From Stygiobacter sp. (lineage in GTDB: Bacteria > Pseudomonadota > Alphaproteobacteria > Rhodospirillales > Magnetospirillaceae): a stretch of DNA of 64,000 nt. The notes beneath the pieces are model-generated. The model did no database searches, was not told the origin of the DNA, and saw only the letters and a list, made by a program, of their open reading frames with translations. A program made the position numbers and the translations under genes. Position 1 is the first letter of the stretch. Each line of letters starts with the position of its first letter. The stretch spans positions 171,742 through 235,741 of the forward strand of contig VBWB01000008.1 of NCBI GenBank assembly GCA_006218045.1. Direction: 5' to 3'. Shown one piece after another: positions 1 to 8,939 of this stretch.

Positions 1-289
1 CGGGCATGGCCCCCAGGGGCGTCTGATCGGTCAGGGTGATGTGCAGGCCGATCTCGGCCATGCCGTCCAGCGGCTTCAAGGCGGCGGCGGCCTCGGGCCA
101 ATGGCGGCTGCCGGTCATGCAGCCGGTGGCCTGCAACCGCCCCAGGGCGATCAGGTGGCGGATGGCGGCGCTCACCCCCGGGGCCAGACCGTAATCGTCG
201 GCGCATAGGGTGATGCGGTGGCCGTGCCGACGGCTTTGCCCATGGCCGAGATTGACCGCCTGACCGCTTTTCTCCACAGTACCGCCCAT
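1..289 (-). CDS. ChbG/HpnK (YdjC) family polysaccharide deacetylase-like protein, 3' part outside window
   Basis: The reverse strand reads from an ATG at 289 to the left edge, so only about 96 N-terminal residues are present. The segment ITLCADDYGL followed by a helix and later AEIGLHITLTDQ matches the start of the YdjC/ChbG/HpnK carbohydrate deacetylase fold: the paired Asp in ADDYG and the His in GLHITL are metal ligands in that family. The family removes acetyl groups from N-acetylated sugars. It is divergent from the glycosyltransferase at 312, with 22 bp between the starts, suggesting a joint role in sugar or lipid modification (inference). The exact substrate cannot be told, and an alternative downstream start is possible because the first 25 residues look poorly conserved. 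Confidence 0.75.
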   Translation of the reverse strand, partial: MGGTVEKSGQAVNLGHGQSRRHGHRITLCADDYGLAPGVSAAIRHLIALGRLQATGCMTGSRHWPEAAAALKPLDGMAEIGLHITLTDQTPLGAMP

Positions 290-311
290 CCTTGATCCTT
301 CGTGGTGTGCC

Positions 312-1286
312 ATGACCGAAAGCGCCGAAAAGCCCGTTGCCCCGGTTCTGTCCCTGGTGGTGCCCATGTTCAACGAGGCGGGCAACCTGGACGGATTGTT
401 CGACCGGTTGGCCCAGGTGATGGCCGATCTGGGCGAAAGTTACGAAATCGTCTGCGTCGATGACGGCAGCCGCGACGACACCGTCGCCCGGGCGCTGGAG
501 CATCGCCGCCGCGACCCCAGGATAAAGGTGGTGGAACTGTCGCGCAACTTCGGCAAGGAACTGGCCCTCACCGCCGGGCTGCGCCACACCAGCGGTCAGG
601 CGGTGGTGATGATCGACGCCGATTTGCAGCATCCGCCGGAAGTCATCAAGGACATGATGCGGGAATGGCGCCAGGGCTTTGAAATGGTCATCGCCGTGCG
701 CCGCCACCGCGATGACGAAAGCGCGGTCAAACGATTGGCGGCCAAGGTTTTCTATGAAGTGTTCGGGCGGGTGTCGGAAGTGCGCCTGCCGCCGGGCGCC
801 GGTGATTTCCGTCTGCTCGACCGCAAGGTGGTCAAGGTGCTGAACGCCATGCCGGAACACGCCCGCTTCATGAAGGGGCTTTATGCCTGGGTCGGCTTCC
901 GCCAGACCATCATCCCTTTCGACGTGGCCGAGCGCAGCCATGGCGAAACCAAGTTCAACCTGTTCCGCCTGTGGCGGCTGGCCATCGACGGCATCACCTC
1001 GTTCACCTCGGTGCCGCTCAAGGTGTGGACCTTCATGGGCATGGTGGTGGCCAGTTTCGCCTTGTTGTACGGCCTGTTGTTCATCGTCAAGACGTTGATC
1101 CTGGGCATCGACGTGCCGGGCTATCCGTCGCTGATCGTTGCCATCACCTTCTTCTCCGGCGTGCAACTGATCAGCCTGGGGGTGATCGGCGAATATCTGG
1201 GCCGCGTCTTCGCCGAGGTGAAGAACCGCCCGCTTTATGTGGTGCGCGAAGCCCATGGCTGCGGCGATACGGTTGACAAGGGATAG
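312..1286 (+). CDS. Family 2 glycosyltransferase, membrane-anchored (ArnC/GtrB/DPM1-like)
   Basis: A 324-residue protein with a GT-A domain: VVPMFNEAGNL near residue 16, the nucleotide-sugar site VDDGSRDD at 49-56 and DADLQHPPE at 102-110. Two hydrophobic segments follow, at about 239-261 and 272-296, and the protein ends in the GEYLGRVFAEVKNRP signature seen after the second helix of GtrB/ArnC-type enzymes. Such enzymes transfer a sugar from a nucleotide donor to a polyprenyl phosphate at the inner face of the cytoplasmic membrane. With the divergent deacetylase-like gene it may serve surface glycan or glycolipid synthesis. The sugar cannot be deduced. Confidence 0.88.
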   Translation: MTESAEKPVAPVLSLVVPMFNEAGNLDGLFDRLAQVMADLGESYEIVCVDDGSRDDTVARALEHRRRDPRIKVVELSRNFGKELALTAGLRHTSGQAVVMIDADLQHPPEVIKDMMREWRQGFEMVIAVRRHRDDESAVKRLAAKVFYEVFGRVSEVRLPPGAGDFRLLDRKVVKVLNAMPEHARFMKGLYAWVGFRQTIIPFDVAERSHGETKFNLFRLWRLAIDGITSFTSVPLKVWTFMGMVVASFALLYGLLFIVKTLILGIDVPGYPSLIVAITFFSGVQLISLGVIGEYLGRVFAEVKNRPLYVVREAHGCGDTVDKG

Positions 1287-1330
1287 GCAAAAACCCCATA
1301 TCCCCTTAAGTCTTATGGAAAGGTGGGGAA

Positions 1331-1777
1331 ATGCTGTCCAGCAAAGCCAAATACGGCCTGAAGGCCATGGTCTATCTGGCGCGCCACGCCGATGACGGCT
1401 CGGTGCTGATCGCCGACATTGCCGAAGCCGAATCCATCCCCAAGAAATTCCTGGATGCCATCCTGCTGGAACTGAAGAACCGCGGTTATCTGTCGTCGAA
1501 AAAGGGCAAGGGCGGCGGTTATACCCTGGCCAAGCCGGCCCTACAGATCATGGTGGGCGATATCGTCCGTGTCCTCGACGGCCCGCTGGCGCCGGTGCAA
1601 TGCGTGTCGCGCACCGCCTATCGCCGCTGCGATGATTGCCGTGACGAAACGGCGTGCGCCGTGCGCGCGGTGATGGGCGAGGTACGCGACGCCATCGCCG
1701 CCATCCTGGACAACACCACCTTGGCCGACATGGCCTTCAGCAAGAAGGCCGAGCCGGTGCTGATGTACGACATCTGA
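1331..1777 (+). CDS. Rrf2 family transcriptional regulator with putative Fe-S cysteines
   Basis: 148 residues beginning MLSSKAKYGLKAMVYLAR, the standard Rrf2 winged-helix start, with the recognition region IPKKFLDAILLELKNRGYL at 37-54 and the wing KGKGGGYTLA at 58-67. A cysteine cluster at C91, C100, C103 and C109 lies where IscR and NsrR bind an iron-sulfur cluster, so a redox- or Fe-S-sensing repressor is likely; cluster type and target genes are not visible. An AGGTGGGGAA ribosome site precedes the ATG. It starts 44 bp after the glycosyltransferase and is convergent with the BrkB-type gene, whose stop lies 6 bp beyond its own. Confidence 0.88.
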   Translation: MLSSKAKYGLKAMVYLARHADDGSVLIADIAEAESIPKKFLDAILLELKNRGYLSSKKGKGGGYTLAKPALQIMVGDIVRVLDGPLAPVQCVSRTAYRRCDDCRDETACAVRAVMGEVRDAIAAILDNTTLADMAFSKKAEPVLMYDI

Positions 1778-1783
1778 TCGCGC

Positions 1784-3013
1784 TCATTCGCCGTCGCAGG
1801 TCAGGATCTCGCGCAGTTTCACCGTCAGGATTGGCTGGCTTTGGCTTCGCGCCTGCTGGATCAGCCCGTCGACCTTGGCCCGCCACGGCGCTTCGGCGGT
1901 CGAGGCATCGAGGTCGAGATCCAGGTCAAGGGCGGTGATCAGATCGGCCAAGGTGGTGACCTCGAGGTCGCGGGCCAGCACCACCTTGCGGCGGAGGGTC
2001 GGCGCGGTGAAACCGGCACCGTGCAGTTGCACCAGCAATCGCATCATCTCCCGCTCATGGGCCGAGGTCCGTGCCAGCAACTCGCGCCGGCTGGCGCCGC
2101 CACTGCCCTGGCGGGCGCGGGCATGAAGGATATCCAGAATTTCCAGCGCCAGGGCCAGACGCCGGCCGGGGCGCGACGGTCCGGTGCTCAGGTGCTGGCC
2201 GCTGCGCCATTCGGGCAGGGCGGCGGTGAGTTCCGCCCCGACCAGGATGGCCAGCCAGGACAGATAGGTCCACAGCAGGAAGACCGGCAACACCGCCACC
2301 GCCCCATACAGGCTGGCATAGGTGCGCGACGAGGTGATGTAGAGGCCGAAGCCCCAGCGTAAGCCGGCGAACAGCAAGGCGGCGGCCACCGCCCCCCACA
2401 GGGCGTCGCGCACCGCCACCCGGCGGTTGGGCACGGCGGCGAACATGACGGCGAAGGCCAGGGTGGTGAGGATGGTGGGCAAGGGCAGGGCCAACAGTGG
2501 GGTCAGCGCCTTGCCCACCGACCAGCGCGACCAGGCGGTGACATAGCCTTGCAGCGACAAGGCCGCCCCCATCAGCAGCGGCCCCAGGGTCAGGGCGGTC
2601 CAATAGACCAGCAGTTTGGACAGCGGTGAGCGCGCCTTGGCGACGCGGAAGATGGCGTTCATGGTGCCTTCGATGGTCACCAGCAGCATGATGGCGGTGA
2701 CCACCAGCGACAGGATGCCCACCGCCGACAGCCGCCCGGCATTGTCGATGAAGCGGTTGATCTGCAATTGCACCACTTCGCCGATGGTGGGCGCGAAGGT
2801 GCGGAACGACCAGCTCACCAGATCCTGGCGCACCGAATCGAAGGCGGGGAAGGCGGCCAGCATGGCCAAAGCGATGGCGAACAGCGGCACCAGCGACAAC
2901 AGCGAGGTGAAGGCCAGCGACCCGGCCATGCGTGAAATGCCGTCGTCGCGCCCGCGCCGGGCGGCGAAGCGCAGAAATCCCCACACCTGCCATGCCGTGG
3001 TCCGGGCATCCAT
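1784..3013 (-). CDS. YihY/BrkB family inner-membrane protein
   Basis: Read from ATG 3013 (MDARTTAW) this is 409 residues; the frame remains open upstream to about 3082, but that part runs into the fabI leader. The N-terminal 280 residues have the family order: DGISRMAGSLAFTSLLSLVPL, then several hydrophobic helices, including LLWTYLSWLAILVGAELTAAL near 250-270. The C-terminal 120 residues form a soluble helical tail with an odd Asp-Leu run (DLDLDLD) near residue 370 encoded by a 6-bp repeat. The family was once called ribonuclease BN and is now usually described as of unknown transport or envelope function. It is divergent from fabI. Confidence 0.85.
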   Translation of the reverse strand: MDARTTAWQVWGFLRFAARRGRDDGISRMAGSLAFTSLLSLVPLFAIALAMLAAFPAFDSVRQDLVSWSFRTFAPTIGEVVQLQINRFIDNAGRLSAVGILSLVVTAIMLLVTIEGTMNAIFRVAKARSPLSKLLVYWTALTLGPLLMGAALSLQGYVTAWSRWSVGKALTPLLALPLPTILTTLAFAVMFAAVPNRRVAVRDALWGAVAAALLFAGLRWGFGLYITSSRTYASLYGAVAVLPVFLLWTYLSWLAILVGAELTAALPEWRSGQHLSTGPSRPGRRLALALEILDILHARARQGSGGASRRELLARTSAHEREMMRLLVQLHGAGFTAPTLRRKVVLARDLEVTTLADLITALDLDLDLDASTAEAPWRAKVDGLIQQARSQSQPILTVKLREILTCDGE

Positions 3014-3112
3014 TCTCCCGCTTCCCCCTTTTGCCGATGACCTTACTTCGTGTAGGATGCCCGCCGCCTTCGCAGGCCACAAGACAACTTTGCGATTCTA
3101 GAGAGGACCAGT

Positions 3113-3931
3113 ATGACCGCTCCCACTCCGTTGATGGCCGGCAAAAAGGGCTTGATCATGGGCGTCGCCAACGACCGCTCCATTGCCTGGGGCATCGCCC
3201 AGGCCGCCCGTGCCCAGGGGGCCGAGCTGGCCTTCACCTTCCAGGGCGAGGCGCTGGAAAAGCGCGTGCGTCCCCTGGCCGAATCCGTGGGGTCGGACAT
3301 CGTCCTGCCGTGCGACGTCTCGGACGAAGCGTCCATCGACGCGGTCTTCGAGACCCTCAAGGCCAAGTGGGGCAAGCTGGATTTCGTCGTCCACGCCATC
3401 GGCTATTCCGACAAGGAACAGCTGCGCGGCCGCTACGCCGACACCACCTTGGACAATTTTCTGAAGACCATGCACATCTCGGTCTTCTCCTTCACCTCGG
3501 TGGCCCGTCGCGCCGCCGGCATGATGCCCGATGGCGGCTCGCTGCTGACCCTGACCTATTACGGCGCCGAGCGGGTGATGCCGCACTACAACGTCATGGG
3601 CGTGGCCAAGTCGGCGCTGGAAGCAAGCGTGCGCTATCTTGCCGTCGACCTGGGCAAGCAGAACATCCGCGTCAATTCCCTGTCCGCCGGTCCGATCAAG
3701 ACCCTGGCGGCTTCGGGCATCGGCGATTTCCGCTATATCCTCAAGTGGAATGAATACAACAGCCCGCTCAAGCGCAACGTCACCTTGGAAGACATCGGCG
3801 GTTCGGGCCTGTACCTGCTGTCGAACCTGTCGTCGGGCGTGTCGGGCGAGTGCCATCACGTGGATTGCGGCTATCACGTGGTCGGTATGAAGGCGGTGGA
3901 CGCCCCCGACATCACCGTGTCCAAGGACTGA
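3113..3931 (+). CDS. fabI: Enoyl-[acyl-carrier-protein] reductase (NADH)
   Basis: 272 residues of the atypical SDR type. The cofactor loop [13 protein letters not shown] is at 17-29 and the catalytic Tyr-x6-Lys pair at Y159 and K166, with the second FabI tyrosine at Y149. It catalyses the last reduction of each fatty-acid elongation cycle, trans-2-enoyl-ACP to acyl-ACP, in the cytosol. A GAGAGGA ribosome site precedes the ATG. aroC starts 5 bp after the stop, so the two are probably co-transcribed. Length and motifs match the family closely; assignment as FabI rather than FabV or FabL is firm from the motif spacing. Confidence 0.96.
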   Translation: MTAPTPLMAGKKGLIMGVANDRSIAWGIAQAARAQGAELAFTFQGEALEKRVRPLAESVGSDIVLPCDVSDEASIDAVFETLKAKWGKLDFVVHAIGYSDKEQLRGRYADTTLDNFLKTMHISVFSFTSVARRAAGMMPDGGSLLTLTYYGAERVMPHYNVMGVAKSALEASVRYLAVDLGKQNIRVNSLSAGPIKTLAASGIGDFRYILKWNEYNSPLKRNVTLEDIGGSGLYLLSNLSSGVSGECHHVDCGYHVVGMKAVDAPDITVSKD

Positions 3932-3936
3932 TCCTG

Positions 3937-5031
3937 ATGTCGGGAAACGGTTTCGGCCATACCTTCCGCTTCACCACCTTCGGCGAGTCGCATGGCCCCG
4001 CCATCGGCTGCGTCATCGACGGCGTGCCGCCGTTGCTGCCGCTGTCGGAGGCGGATATCCAGCCCTGGCTGGATCAACGGAAGCCCGGCCAGAACCGTTT
4101 CACCACCCAACGGCAAGAGGCGGACCAAGTCCGCATCCTGTCCGGGGTGTTCGATGGCGTCACCACCGGCACCTCCATCGGCCTCATGATCGAAAACACC
4201 GATCAGCGGTCCAAGGATTACGGCGACATCAAGGACACCTATCGTCCCGGCCACGCCGATTGGGTCTACGAGCAGAAATACGGCATCCGCGATTATCGCG
4301 GCGGCGGACGCTCGAGCGCGCGGGAAACCGCCATGCGGGTGGCCGCCGGCGCGGTGGCGCGGGTGATCCTGGCGGCCCTGGCCCCGGGCATCGTCATCCG
4401 TGGCGCCATGGTGCAGATGGGGCCGCATGCCATCGACCCCGGGCGCTGGGATTGGGACCAGCGTCAGGCCAATCCGTTCTGGTGCCCCGATGCCGAGACC
4501 GTGCCGGTGTGGGAAAGCTTCCTCGACGGCGTGCGCAAGGCCGGATCAAGCACCGGCGGCGTGGTCGAAGTCACCGCCTCGGGCGTGCCTGCCGGGCTGG
4601 GGGCGCCGGTCTATGACAAGCTGGATGCCGATCTGGCCAAGGCGATGATGAGCATCAACGCCGTCAAGGGCGTGGAAGTCGGCGCTGGCTTCCTGGCGGC
4701 ATCGCTGTCGGGCGAGGACAACGCCGATGAAATGCGCATGGGGCCGGATGGCCGCGTGCGGTTTCTGTCCAACAATGCCGGCGGTATTCTGGGCGGCCTG
4801 TCCACCGGCCAGGACGTGGTGCTGCGTCTGGCGGTCAAGCCGACCAGTTCGATCCTGATCCCGAAGAAGAGCGTCGACCGCCACGGCAACGATATCGAGG
4901 TCATCACCAAGGGCCGCCACGACCCCTGCGTCGCCATCCGCGCCGTGCCGGTGGCCGAGGCGATGATGGCGGTGACCCTGGCCGACCACCTGTTGCGCCA
5001 CCGGGCGCAATGCGGTCTTTCCTTGACCTGA
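3937..5031 (+). CDS. aroC: Chorismate synthase
   Basis: 364 residues starting [20 protein letters not shown]. The frame is open back to 3850, but this ATG follows the fabI stop by 5 bp and matches the family N-terminus. Signatures visible are [14 protein letters not shown] near 16-29, the FMN/EPSP region [11 protein letters not shown] near 122-132 and the C-terminal [18 protein letters not shown]. The enzyme converts 5-enolpyruvylshikimate 3-phosphate to chorismate with reduced FMN, the last common step of aromatic amino-acid synthesis. The stop overlaps the open frame of the next gene, so the downstream sensor kinase could be partly read through from this transcript. Confidence 0.97.
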   Translation: MSGNGFGHTFRFTTFGESHGPAIGCVIDGVPPLLPLSEADIQPWLDQRKPGQNRFTTQRQEADQVRILSGVFDGVTTGTSIGLMIENTDQRSKDYGDIKDTYRPGHADWVYEQKYGIRDYRGGGRSSARETAMRVAAGAVARVILAALAPGIVIRGAMVQMGPHAIDPGRWDWDQRQANPFWCPDAETVPVWESFLDGVRKAGSSTGGVVEVTASGVPAGLGAPVYDKLDADLAKAMMSINAVKGVEVGAGFLAASLSGEDNADEMRMGPDGRVRFLSNNAGGILGGLSTGQDVVLRLAVKPTSSILIPKKSVDRHGNDIEVITKGRHDPCVAIRAVPVAEAMMAVTLADHLLRHRAQCGLSLT

Positions 5032-5108
5032 GGTTTGGCCCAAAGGATCATGCTGATCCCTTGGTCCATTCACAGGTCGTCGTGCCCCCCCCGACAGCGC
5101 CCGCCTTC

Positions 5109-8100
5109 ATGATCGTTGTGCGGCGTCTGCTGCGGCCGGTGCCGCTGGCCGCCCTGGCGCTGGCGCTGTGTCTGTGCGGGTTGCTGGCGCTGCATCTGTG
5201 GCGCAGTCATGTCAAGGCCGAGGCCGATGCCCGCCTGATCACCAGCACCTTGGGTCAAGCCATCGAACAGCATGTGGCCGGCCAGATGCGCGGTATCGCC
5301 ACGCTGTTGGACGAAGTCGCCGCCATGGTCACCGAGCAGGGCCAGGGGCCTCCCGCTCTGGCCGGGAATCTGGGCGAACGGCTGTTGGTGTTTCCCGAAA
5401 TCACCGGTCTGGTGTTGATGCGCGGCAATGGCGATTGGGTCGATTTGGGCAGTGACGAGCATCTGGCCCCCTCACAGGCGGCTTGGCTGCACGACCGTCT
5501 GCCCGGCGGCGCCGGTTTGGTCATCGGCCCGCCCCATGTCCAGGCCGGCGATGGACATCGGGTGCAGGTGGTGGCGTGGCTGTTCCCGCATGAAGATGGG
5601 ACCGCCGCCATCGCCACCAAGCTGGACGTGAACGGTCTGTCGGCCTTTTTGCAGACGGTGCGGGTGCCGGAAACGGCGATGCTGGCGGTTATCCACCGCT
5701 CCTCGGCCAAGGTGGTGGCTGCGGTGCCGGAACCCGATGGCGGCTTCGCCCGGGATTTCCCCCGGCCCGACGCGGCCATCGGCACGGTGTTGCCGGTGGA
5801 GGGCCTGGACCTGGATGTCTGGGTGATGGCCGACCAGGGCAGCGCCTTTGCCCTGTGGCAGGGCAATGCCGTTTTAGGCGGCCTGTTGCTGGTTGTGCTG
5901 TGCGCGGCCATCCTGCTGTGGGCGCGGCGCGGCGATGCCGCTTGGTGTCATCTGACCCGGGCCCGCGATGGCCTGGAAAATCTGGTGATCAGTCGCGGCG
6001 AGGAATTGCGCCGGGCCCGCGCTTTGCTGGAACAAAAGGTCCGTCAGGTCAGCGCCGCCAATCGCGAAATGCAGCGCCTCTCCATGGTCACCGCCCACCA
6101 TCTGCAAGAGCCGTTGCGACCGTTGGTCAGCTATAGCCAGATTCTGTTGCGTCGATTGCCGGCGGATTGGCACGACGCCCGCGCGCGGCTGGAGCGGCTG
6201 ATCCAGGGCGGCAAGGATATGAAAATCCTGCTGCGCGGCTTTCAGCAACGGGTGGCCGCCTTGGGCATCGACGCGCCGATGGCGACGGTCGAATTACGGC
6301 AAGTGGTGCAGCGGGCCATGGTCGATGCCGATATCGCAATCCCCATCCGCCTGGGGACATTGCCGGCCCTGGATGTGGCCGGCGACGGCATTCCCGAGGT
6401 TCTGGTCCAGGTGCTCAGAACCCTGGCGAGCTGGGGGGCGGCGACCATCGACGTCGAGGCCGAGTTGCAAGGCCAGGACTGGCTCTTGCGCATCTCGGGC
6501 GGCGGCGGTGAAACGGCGGTGGCGGTGCGGATATGTCAATCCCTGGCCGGTCTCAATGGGTTGGAGCTGTCCTATGGCGAGGGCTGCTTTATCCTGGCCT
6601 TGCCATCATCGGACCCGTCGGTGGTCGATGCGCCGGCAGCGGCGGCGGCGCCCTTGCCCCGGCAGTTCACCGCCCGGATCCAGGCCTTGGCTTTGATCGC
6701 CGCGGTGCTGGTGGCCATGGGCTGGCAGATGCTGCGCGAACGCGACAGCGCCATCCATGCCGCCCAGGTGCTGACCCTGGCGGTGGCCAATTCCATCGAT
6801 CAGCAAATCTCGGGGTCGTTGCGCGGCATCGACACGGTTCTGGCCGAGGCCGCCGCCATGATCACCCGGGGCGAATATCTCAACCGCACCTTTTCGGTGC
6901 GCATGGAAGGCATATTGCGGGCCTACCCGGAAATCCGCCATATCAGTATGGCCGATGCCTCGGGCCGGATGTCGACGGCGATGTGGCCGCCGCGTCTGGT
7001 GCCGGGGGGGGCTATCGACGTCAGCGACCGCACCTATTTCCAGGCGGCCCGGGCCAATGCGCGGGAGCGGTCGCAGATGGTGGTGGGCGACCCGGTGCTG
7101 GGGCGCATCAACAGTGAACGCTCGTTGCACGTGGCCCGTCCCCTGGTGGACGACAAGGGTGATTTCGCCGGCATCGTCTATGCCAGCCTCGATCCCGATG
7201 TCTATGCCCGTTTCCTTGACCGGGTGCTGCTGGACCGCGACGGCGGCACCGCGCTGATCGGCGCCAATGGGCGGATGATCGCCCGCGCCCCGGCCCATGT
7301 GGAAAAGTTCGGCATCGACATTTCCAGCAGCGATCTGTTCACCCGGTGGCTGCCGCAGGCGCCCATGGGCACCGCCCACCTGATTTCCAAGGCCGACGGC
7401 AACGACAAGTACCTGGCCTATCGTCTGCTGTCGCCCTATCCGCTGGTGGTGACCTCGGCCGTGTCGCGCAATCGGGCCTTGGCCCTGTGGCAGCGTGGTT
7501 TGACCGGGGCGGTGATGGTCGGGACGTTGCTGTCGGTGACGCTGTTCCTGCTGGCCTGGACGGCGGATCGCGGCATGGCCCGCATTCGCCGTCGTCAGGG
7601 CGAATTGGCGGTCGAGGTGGCGCGCCGGACCCAGGGATTGGAAGCGGCGCGGGCGCTGTCGGACAGTCGCGCCGCCAGTCTGGACCGCTTGAACGGACAG
7701 TTGCGCGACCTTTTGGGGGTGGTCACCCGCGACCTGCAAGCGCCGCTGGCCGTCTTGCAGGACGAGGCCGGGCGGTTGGCCGCTGACCTTGTCGCCGCCG
7801 ACAGCCGGGAGAAGCCGGAAGAGCTGGATTATGTTCTGGCCGCCATTGCCCGTTTGGCGGCATTGCTGCGCGACTTCCAGCGTTTCGTCTCCATCACCAG
7901 CATGTCGGCCCAGCCACAAAAGGTCGATCTCGGTGGGCTGGTGCGGTTGGCGGTCGACGACATGGAACGGCGCTTCGGCCCGGCGGTGTTGCTGGTGGAG
8001 GCGGAAAACTTGCCGACCATTCGTGTCGATGGCGGCATGATGCTGGAATTGCTGGCGCAGATTTTCACCAACGCCGTCACCTATGGGCGGCGGTCGCAGG

Positions 8101-8360
8101 CGGTGTCGGTGCGGATCGGTGCCCAGGTCGATGTTGGGGGCTGGCGGTTGGACATTATCGATGACGGACCGGGCTTTCCGCCCGAACAGCTCAGCCACGA
8201 TCCCCAGATGTTCGATACCGGTATCGGGCAATCGGCGGATTCCACCGGCATCGGTCTGGCCATCTGCCGGGTCATCGCCCAGGCCCATGGCGGCGAATTG
8301 TGGTTGAGCAACGGCGCTCAAGGCGGCGCCGTGATCAGTATCAGCCTGCCGGAGAATTAA
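5109..8360 (+). CDS. Tandem double sensor histidine kinase with complementary degenerate halves
   Basis: 1083 residues from ATG 5109; the frame is open to 5010 and a GTG at 5082 is an alternative, none with a clear ribosome site. Two whole sensor-kinase units follow each other. Unit 1: TM 10-30, periplasmic sensor 31-250, TM 254-271, coiled coil, HisKA with H330 in AHHLQEPL, then an ATPase-like region (about 395-500) lacking recognisable N and G boxes. Unit 2: TM 522-539, a Cache-like sensor containing DVSDRTYFQ (638-646) and GDPVLGR (660-666), TM 798-818, HisKA-like helix with R874 where His should be (TRDLQAPL), then an intact ATPase: N988, DDGPGF 1018-1023, STGIGL 1045-1050. So one half keeps the phospho-acceptor and the other keeps the ATP site. 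The 3' end overlaps the next, convergent gene by 4 bp. No response regulator is adjacent. Confidence 0.9.
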   Translation: MIVVRRLLRPVPLAALALALCLCGLLALHLWRSHVKAEADARLITSTLGQAIEQHVAGQMRGIATLLDEVAAMVTEQGQGPPALAGNLGERLLVFPEITGLVLMRGNGDWVDLGSDEHLAPSQAAWLHDRLPGGAGLVIGPPHVQAGDGHRVQVVAWLFPHEDGTAAIATKLDVNGLSAFLQTVRVPETAMLAVIHRSSAKVVAAVPEPDGGFARDFPRPDAAIGTVLPVEGLDLDVWVMADQGSAFALWQGNAVLGGLLLVVLCAAILLWARRGDAAWCHLTRARDGLENLVISRGEELRRARALLEQKVRQVSAANREMQRLSMVTAHHLQEPLRPLVSYSQILLRRLPADWHDARARLERLIQGGKDMKILLRGFQQRVAALGIDAPMATVELRQVVQRAMVDADIAIPIRLGTLPALDVAGDGIPEVLVQVLRTLASWGAATIDVEAELQGQDWLLRISGGGGETAVAVRICQSLAGLNGLELSYGEGCFILALPSSDPSVVDAPAAAAAPLPRQFTARIQALALIAAVLVAMGWQMLRERDSAIHAAQVLTLAVANSIDQQISGSLRGIDTVLAEAAAMITRGEYLNRTFSVRMEGILRAYPEIRHISMADASGRMSTAMWPPRLVPGGAIDVSDRTYFQAARANARERSQMVVGDPVLGRINSERSLHVARPLVDDKGDFAGIVYASLDPDVYARFLDRVLLDRDGGTALIGANGRMIARAPAHVEKFGIDISSSDLFTRWLPQAPMGTAHLISKADGNDKYLAYRLLSPYPLVVTSAVSRNRALALWQRGLTGAVMVGTLLSVTLFLLAWTADRGMARIRRRQGELAVEVARRTQGLEAARALSDSRAASLDRLNGQLRDLLGVVTRDLQAPLAVLQDEAGRLAADLVAADSREKPEELDYVLAAIARLAALLRDFQRFVSITSMSAQPQKVDLGGLVRLAVDDMERRFGPAVLLVEAENLPTIRVDGGMMLELLAQIFTNAVTYGRRSQAVSVRIGAQVDVGGWRLDIIDDGPGFPPEQLSHDPQMFDTGIGQSADSTGIGLAICRVIAQAHGGELWLSNGAQGGAVISISLPEN

Positions 8361-8830
8361 TTCTTCTCGGCCCGTTCGTACAGACCGCGATTCCAGCGCA
8401 GGTATTGGGTGCCGGTATCGATGGTGCGCCAATTGTCGACAACCTGCTCGGTGGCGAAGACGGTGTCTTCGTCGCCCCACGACCAGCCGATGGCGTTCCA
8501 GCCCTTGTCGGTCCAGGCGGCGACTACCAGGGGAAAGCCGTGCTCGGCTTCCCAGCCGGTCTTGGTGACCATCACCATCAGTTCGGCGCGACCGTCATGA
8601 TCCAGGTCGAAGCGTCCGGCGCGGACCGATGCGCGGTCGAAGGCCAAAGGATCCTGGGTCTGGAAATAAGCCTGCCAATGGGTCTTGACCAGCCCGACGA
8701 TGTCATCCCGACCATTGTCGCCGATGGGCAGCAAGGCGATCTGGCCGACGGGACGCAGCTGATCCTCCTGCGCCAGGGCAGGGGAGGAACACAGCAGGGT
8801 CAGGGCGATCAGGGCGTGTGCGTGGCGCAT
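8357..8830 (-). CDS. Small secreted protein of unknown function
   Basis: Read from ATG 8830 this is 157 residues with a signal peptide (MRHAHALIALTLLCSSPALAQ). The frame is open further upstream, with another ATG at 8845. The mature part contains FDLDHDGRAELMVMVT, a short Asp-rich segment resembling FG-GAP or EF-hand-like calcium loops, and W-rich strands (AAWTDKGWNAIGWSWGDED). I do not recognise the family; a periplasmic protein is the most that can be said. It overlaps the sensor-kinase 3' end by 4 bp in convergent orientation and is divergent from the flagellin gene. Confidence 0.6.
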   Translation of the reverse strand: MRHAHALIALTLLCSSPALAQEDQLRPVGQIALLPIGDNGRDDIVGLVKTHWQAYFQTQDPLAFDRASVRAGRFDLDHDGRAELMVMVTKTGWEAEHGFPLVVAAWTDKGWNAIGWSWGDEDTVFATEQVVDNWRTIDTGTQYLRWNRGLYERAEKN

Positions 8831-8939
8831 GGTTGGGTGAAACATAAGAAGGGTGCAGTGCAACGTCAACGTGGCAATTTGCCGGCCCGACCGCATATGT
8901 GATATGTTGGGCCTGGGCGCTTATGACGGGATCAGAAAG

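Noticed and set aside
6606..8480. Minus-strand frame of 624 codons opposite the tandem kinase
   Set aside because: Low-complexity Arg/His/Gln-rich shadow of a well-supported gene.
8871..8886. Possible sigma-54 site (GG-N10-GC) upstream of flagellin
   Set aside because: Spacing fits, but the -12 element lacks TTGC and the rest does not match; too weak to call.
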